From positions 1 through 64,000 of the forward strand of contig JANXYQ010000076.1 of NCBI GenBank assembly GCA_025355995.1: a stretch of DNA of 64,000 bases. The letters run 5' to 3'. The position numbers were made by a program, and so were the translations under genes. This DNA is from Spirochaetaceae bacterium. GTDB taxonomy: Bacteria; Spirochaetota; Spirochaetia; Treponematales; Rectinemataceae. How positions within the stretch are numbered: the stretch's first letter is position 1; every line of letters begins with the position of its first letter. Positions 62,236-64,000 of this stretch are shown here, in pieces. The notes beneath the pieces are model-generated. The model did not search any database. It was given only the letters and a program-made list of their open reading frames with translations, and was not told the DNA's origin.

Positions 62236-62264
62236 ACTATAGACCGGGCAAATCGTATTGTCAA
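62236..62264 (-). promoter_or_regulatory. Strong sigma-70-type promoter of rho
   Basis: On the minus strand: perfect TTGACA (62259-62264), 17-bp spacer, TATAGT (62236-62241, 5 of 6). Transcription would start about 62229, leaving a leader of about 185 nt before rho. Rho genes in other bacteria are autoregulated by termination in a long leader, and this layout fits that. Confidence 0.8.
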
Positions 62265-62274
62265 TATCGACCCT

Positions 62275-62826
62275 TCACGGGCGATGCTCCCCGGCGCCTC
62301 GCCCGAGGGCGAGGTCGGTAATGCGGGACATCGCGCGCGACGCCGCGCTCTCGCGCACGCTTTCCCTGTCGCCGGAGAATACTGCGGACTCCTCGTACGC
62401 CTCGCCGTCCCAGCAGCGGTATGCGAACCATACCAGGCCCACGGGCTTTCCCGCGCCGCCTCCCTCGGGTCCCGCGATGCCGGTTATCGCCAGGGCCAGG
62501 TCCGCGCCCCCGCCCTTGGGGCCGCCGCTCGCCGAGATCGCGCCCTCGGCCATCGCCCTGGCGACCTCTCGGGAAACGGCTCCGAATTCGGCTATCGCAT
62601 CGGGCGCCACGCCGAGCAGGCGGGTCTTGCACTCGTTCGAGTAGGCCGCGACCCCGCCCCACAGTATCGTCGAGGCTCCGGGTATCGCGGTGATGGCGGC
62701 TGTGACCATGCCGCCCGTGCAGGACTCGGCGCAGACGAGCCGGAGGCGCCGATCTGACAGCGCCCGGTAGAGCCCCTCCGCGGCCTCGGCGACCGTATCC
62801 TCGGGAAGGATCAAGCTAGGCGTCAT
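62275..62826 (-). CDS. pncC: CinA C-terminal domain protein, nicotinamide-nucleotide amidase PncC
   Basis: 183 residues, a stand-alone CinA-C domain. It deamidates nicotinamide mononucleotide in NAD salvage. The family motifs are VCAESCTGGMVTAAIT (about 34-49), GGVAAYSNECKTRLLGV and ALAITGIAGPEGGGAGKPVGLVWFA (in part). The N-terminal COG1058 domain of full CinA is absent. Its ATG overlaps the bactofilin stop by 11 bp. Confidence 0.9.
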   Translation of the reverse strand: MTPSLILPEDTVAEAAEGLYRALSDRRLRLVCAESCTGGMVTAAITAIPGASTILWGGVAAYSNECKTRLLGVAPDAIAEFGAVSREVARAMAEGAISASGGPKGGGADLALAITGIAGPEGGGAGKPVGLVWFAYRCWDGEAYEESAVFSGDRESVRESAASRAMSRITDLALGRGAGEHRP

Positions 62827-63211
62827 CCTTGGGGGAGGTGAAGGGATCGAAGGAGGAGGGGTCGCGGATCATCTCGCACTTGCCCTCGAATACCACGCCG
62901 TCGGCGATCCGAAGCTTGGAGGTGCGCACGTTTCCGTAGACCTTCGCGCTCGGGAGCATCTCGAGGCGGTCCGCCGCCTCTATGTCGCCATGAACGATCC
63001 CCCCGACGACGACGCTCGACGCCCGTATGCGGCGCGCGCTGACGACCGCGTCGTCGTCTATGAAGAGCTTGCCCATGGAATCGATCTCGCCCTCGAACTT
63101 GCCCTTGATGCGCAACGAGTCCTTGAACCGCAGGGTCCCGGAGAAGCTGGTTTCCTTGCCGAGGGTGGTCGCGATGAGCGGGATGGATTCGTCCTTTCTC
63201 GGCTTCGCCAT
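62816..63211 (-). CDS. Bactofilin family cytoskeletal protein
   Basis: 131 residues from ATG 63211 with a GAGAG site; GTG 63226, overlapping the upstream stop as GTGA, would add five residues. The beta-helical DUF583/bactofilin pattern is visible: TTLGKETSFSGTLRFKDSLRIKGKFEGEI (in part), GKLFIDDDAVVSARRI, VVGGIVHGDIEA and KVYGNVRTSKLRI. Bactofilins polymerise without nucleotide and scaffold cell-shape and polar proteins; in spirochaetes they affect helical shape. Confidence 0.92.
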   Translation of the reverse strand: MAKPRKDESIPLIATTLGKETSFSGTLRFKDSLRIKGKFEGEIDSMGKLFIDDDAVVSARRIRASSVVVGGIVHGDIEAADRLEMLPSAKVYGNVRTSKLRIADGVVFEGKCEMIRDPSSFDPFTSPKDDA

Positions 63212-63222
63212 TTTTCGCGCTC

Positions 63223-63447
63223 TCACTTATGGGTCATGACGAATACGCCGTCCCAATCCTCGGGAGGCGGGTTTTCGATGTAGAATTTGCAGCGCAGGTA
63301 ATATACCTTGCTAGGCCCGTCGGCCTGGTCGATCTTGAGCGCCTCGCCGAAGAACTTAAGGGCCTCCGCGAAGTTCATGAGCTTGTAGAGCTTGCGCCCC
63401 TGGGTGAAGAGTTCGACGACTTTCTTCTTGTCCTCGGTGATCGTCAT
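63223..63447 (-). CDS. Small TPR-like protein
   Basis: 74 residues. It contains one TPR-like helical pair (VVELFTQGRKLYKLMNFAEALKFFGEALKID, in part), then a segment PSKVYYLRCKFYIENPPPEDWDGVFVMTHK, which resembles the end of tetratricopeptide-containing adenylate cyclase regions in treponemes (EDWDGVF). It lies between a response regulator and bactofilin in one operon. Exact role unknown. Confidence 0.75.
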   Translation of the reverse strand: MTITEDKKKVVELFTQGRKLYKLMNFAEALKFFGEALKIDQADGPSKVYYLRCKFYIENPPPEDWDGVFVMTHK

Positions 63448-63463
63448 GTGAGAGCCCCCTTCG

Positions 63464-64000
63464 CTATTCCGGTCGGCCCCGATATTTGGTCTTGATGGTA
63501 GGCAGCTCGGTCTCCGTTTTCTTCAGGCTGTCCGCCTCCGCCTTGAGGGCGGCCACCGCGGCGTCGAGCGAATCGAGCTCGGCGATGGCTCGTCCCGCCT
63601 CCAGCCGCGTGCGCTCCACGAAGGGCTTGGCCGAGCCGCATTCCGGCTCCAGCGCCACGGCGTCGCGCATCAGGTCGACCAGCGGGGAGCGGAGGCTGGT
63701 AGCGAAGCCGAGCACGCGCTGGGCGATCTCCTCGGAGATGCGGATGCGCGCCTCGCGCCGCTCGATCTGGTGTATGAGCTCGCGGGTGCGCAGCACGGCG
63801 CGGATCCGCGCCAGGACTTCCGAGAAATTGAAGGGCTTGGTGATGTAATCGTCGGCCCCGAGCTCGAGGCCCTCGACCTTGTCCTTCACGTCGTCCATCG
63901 CGGAGAACATGATGATCGGCGTGTCGGCGAACTCGCGGAAATCCTCGCTGGTCTTGATTATCTTGGTGACCTCCCACCCGGAAAGGCGGGGCATGACGTT
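63464..64000 (-). CDS. Response regulator receiver protein, 5' part beyond window
   Basis: The frame is open to the window edge, and the first visible residues NVMPRLSGWEVTKII match the stretch after the phospho-acceptor Asp, so the N-terminal part of the receiver is missing. Visible are the Ser (FSAMDD) and Lys (DYITKPF) residues of the receiver fold. A C-terminal helical part (about 100 residues, LIHQIERREARIRISEEIAQRVLG, in part) has no DNA-binding domain. It probably signals by protein contact and is followed 16 bp later by the TPR-like gene. Confidence 0.85.
   Translation of the reverse strand, partial: NVMPRLSGWEVTKIIKTSEDFREFADTPIIMFSAMDDVKDKVEGLELGADDYITKPFNFSEVLARIRAVLRTRELIHQIERREARIRISEEIAQRVLGFATSLRSPLVDLMRDAVALEPECGSAKPFVERTRLEAGRAIAELDSLDAAVAALKAEADSLKKTETELPTIKTKYRGRPE

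Overview
This window is from the chromosome of a GC-rich spirochaete (roughly two thirds G+C by eye), most likely a Treponema relative. The evidence is the gene order of the flagellar block (fliG-fliH-fliI-fliJ-flbB-fliK-flgD-flgE-flbD-fliL-fliM-fliY-fliO-fliP-fliQ-fliR-flhB-flhA-flhF-flhG-[unknown]-fliA-fapA), which is the order known from Treponema and Borrelia. It includes the spirochaete collar gene flbB, a FliY-type switch protein, and a FlgE with Lys165 and Cys178 at the positions used for the spirochaete lysinoalanine hook cross-link. Frequent TTG and GTG starts, many of them overlapping the previous stop codon, fit dense translationally coupled operons.

Layout. 1-23028 (+): one long periplasmic-flagellum operon running from export apparatus and hook through switch and export gate to the FlhF/FlhG number control pair, sigma-28 and FapA. 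The stator genes motA/motB, normally between flbD and fliL, are absent; that 116-bp gap instead holds a sigma-28-like promoter. 23030-25437 (+): an Hsp70 homologue and a J-domain/HEAT-repeat protein. 25464-29431 (+): a secreted solute-binding protein and a membrane-bound AraC-type regulator. 29436-32486 (-): a complete sugar ABC binding protein and permease pair, divergent from a GH43 enzyme (32645-33541, +).

33535-42412 (-): a seven-gene operon read leftwards, pgi-murG-cvpA-holB-histidine kinase-NtrC regulator-(alpha/alpha)6 glycosidase. 42516-43967 (+): a PilZ-like protein and a small membrane protein. 44076-48492 (+): a ROK repressor with a 27-bp palindromic operator on its own promoter, then a lipoprotein sugar-binding protein and two permeases, with a large hairpin between binding protein and permeases. 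Neither ABC system carries its own ATPase here.

48509-54148 (-): a zinc-ribbon membrane protein with a condensation-type acyltransferase, a RecQ-like helicase, a SPASM radical SAM enzyme and endonuclease III with unusual cluster spacing. 54223-59759 (+): a small secreted protein, NrnA-type phosphoesterase, a divergent sigma-factor-like protein whose ribosome binding site lies in a hairpin, RdgB, and an XRE-cupin regulator with its acyl-CoA ligase. 59903-64000 (-): rpmE, rho (strong promoter, long leader), PncC/CinA, bactofilin, a small TPR-like protein and a response regulator cut by the window end.

The most interesting items are the missing motAB with a sigma-28 promoter in their place, the Hsp70 plus J-HEAT pair, the sigma-like protein with a sequestered ribosome binding site, and the ROK operator. 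No tRNA, rRNA, CRISPR array, insertion sequence or phage gene was seen.
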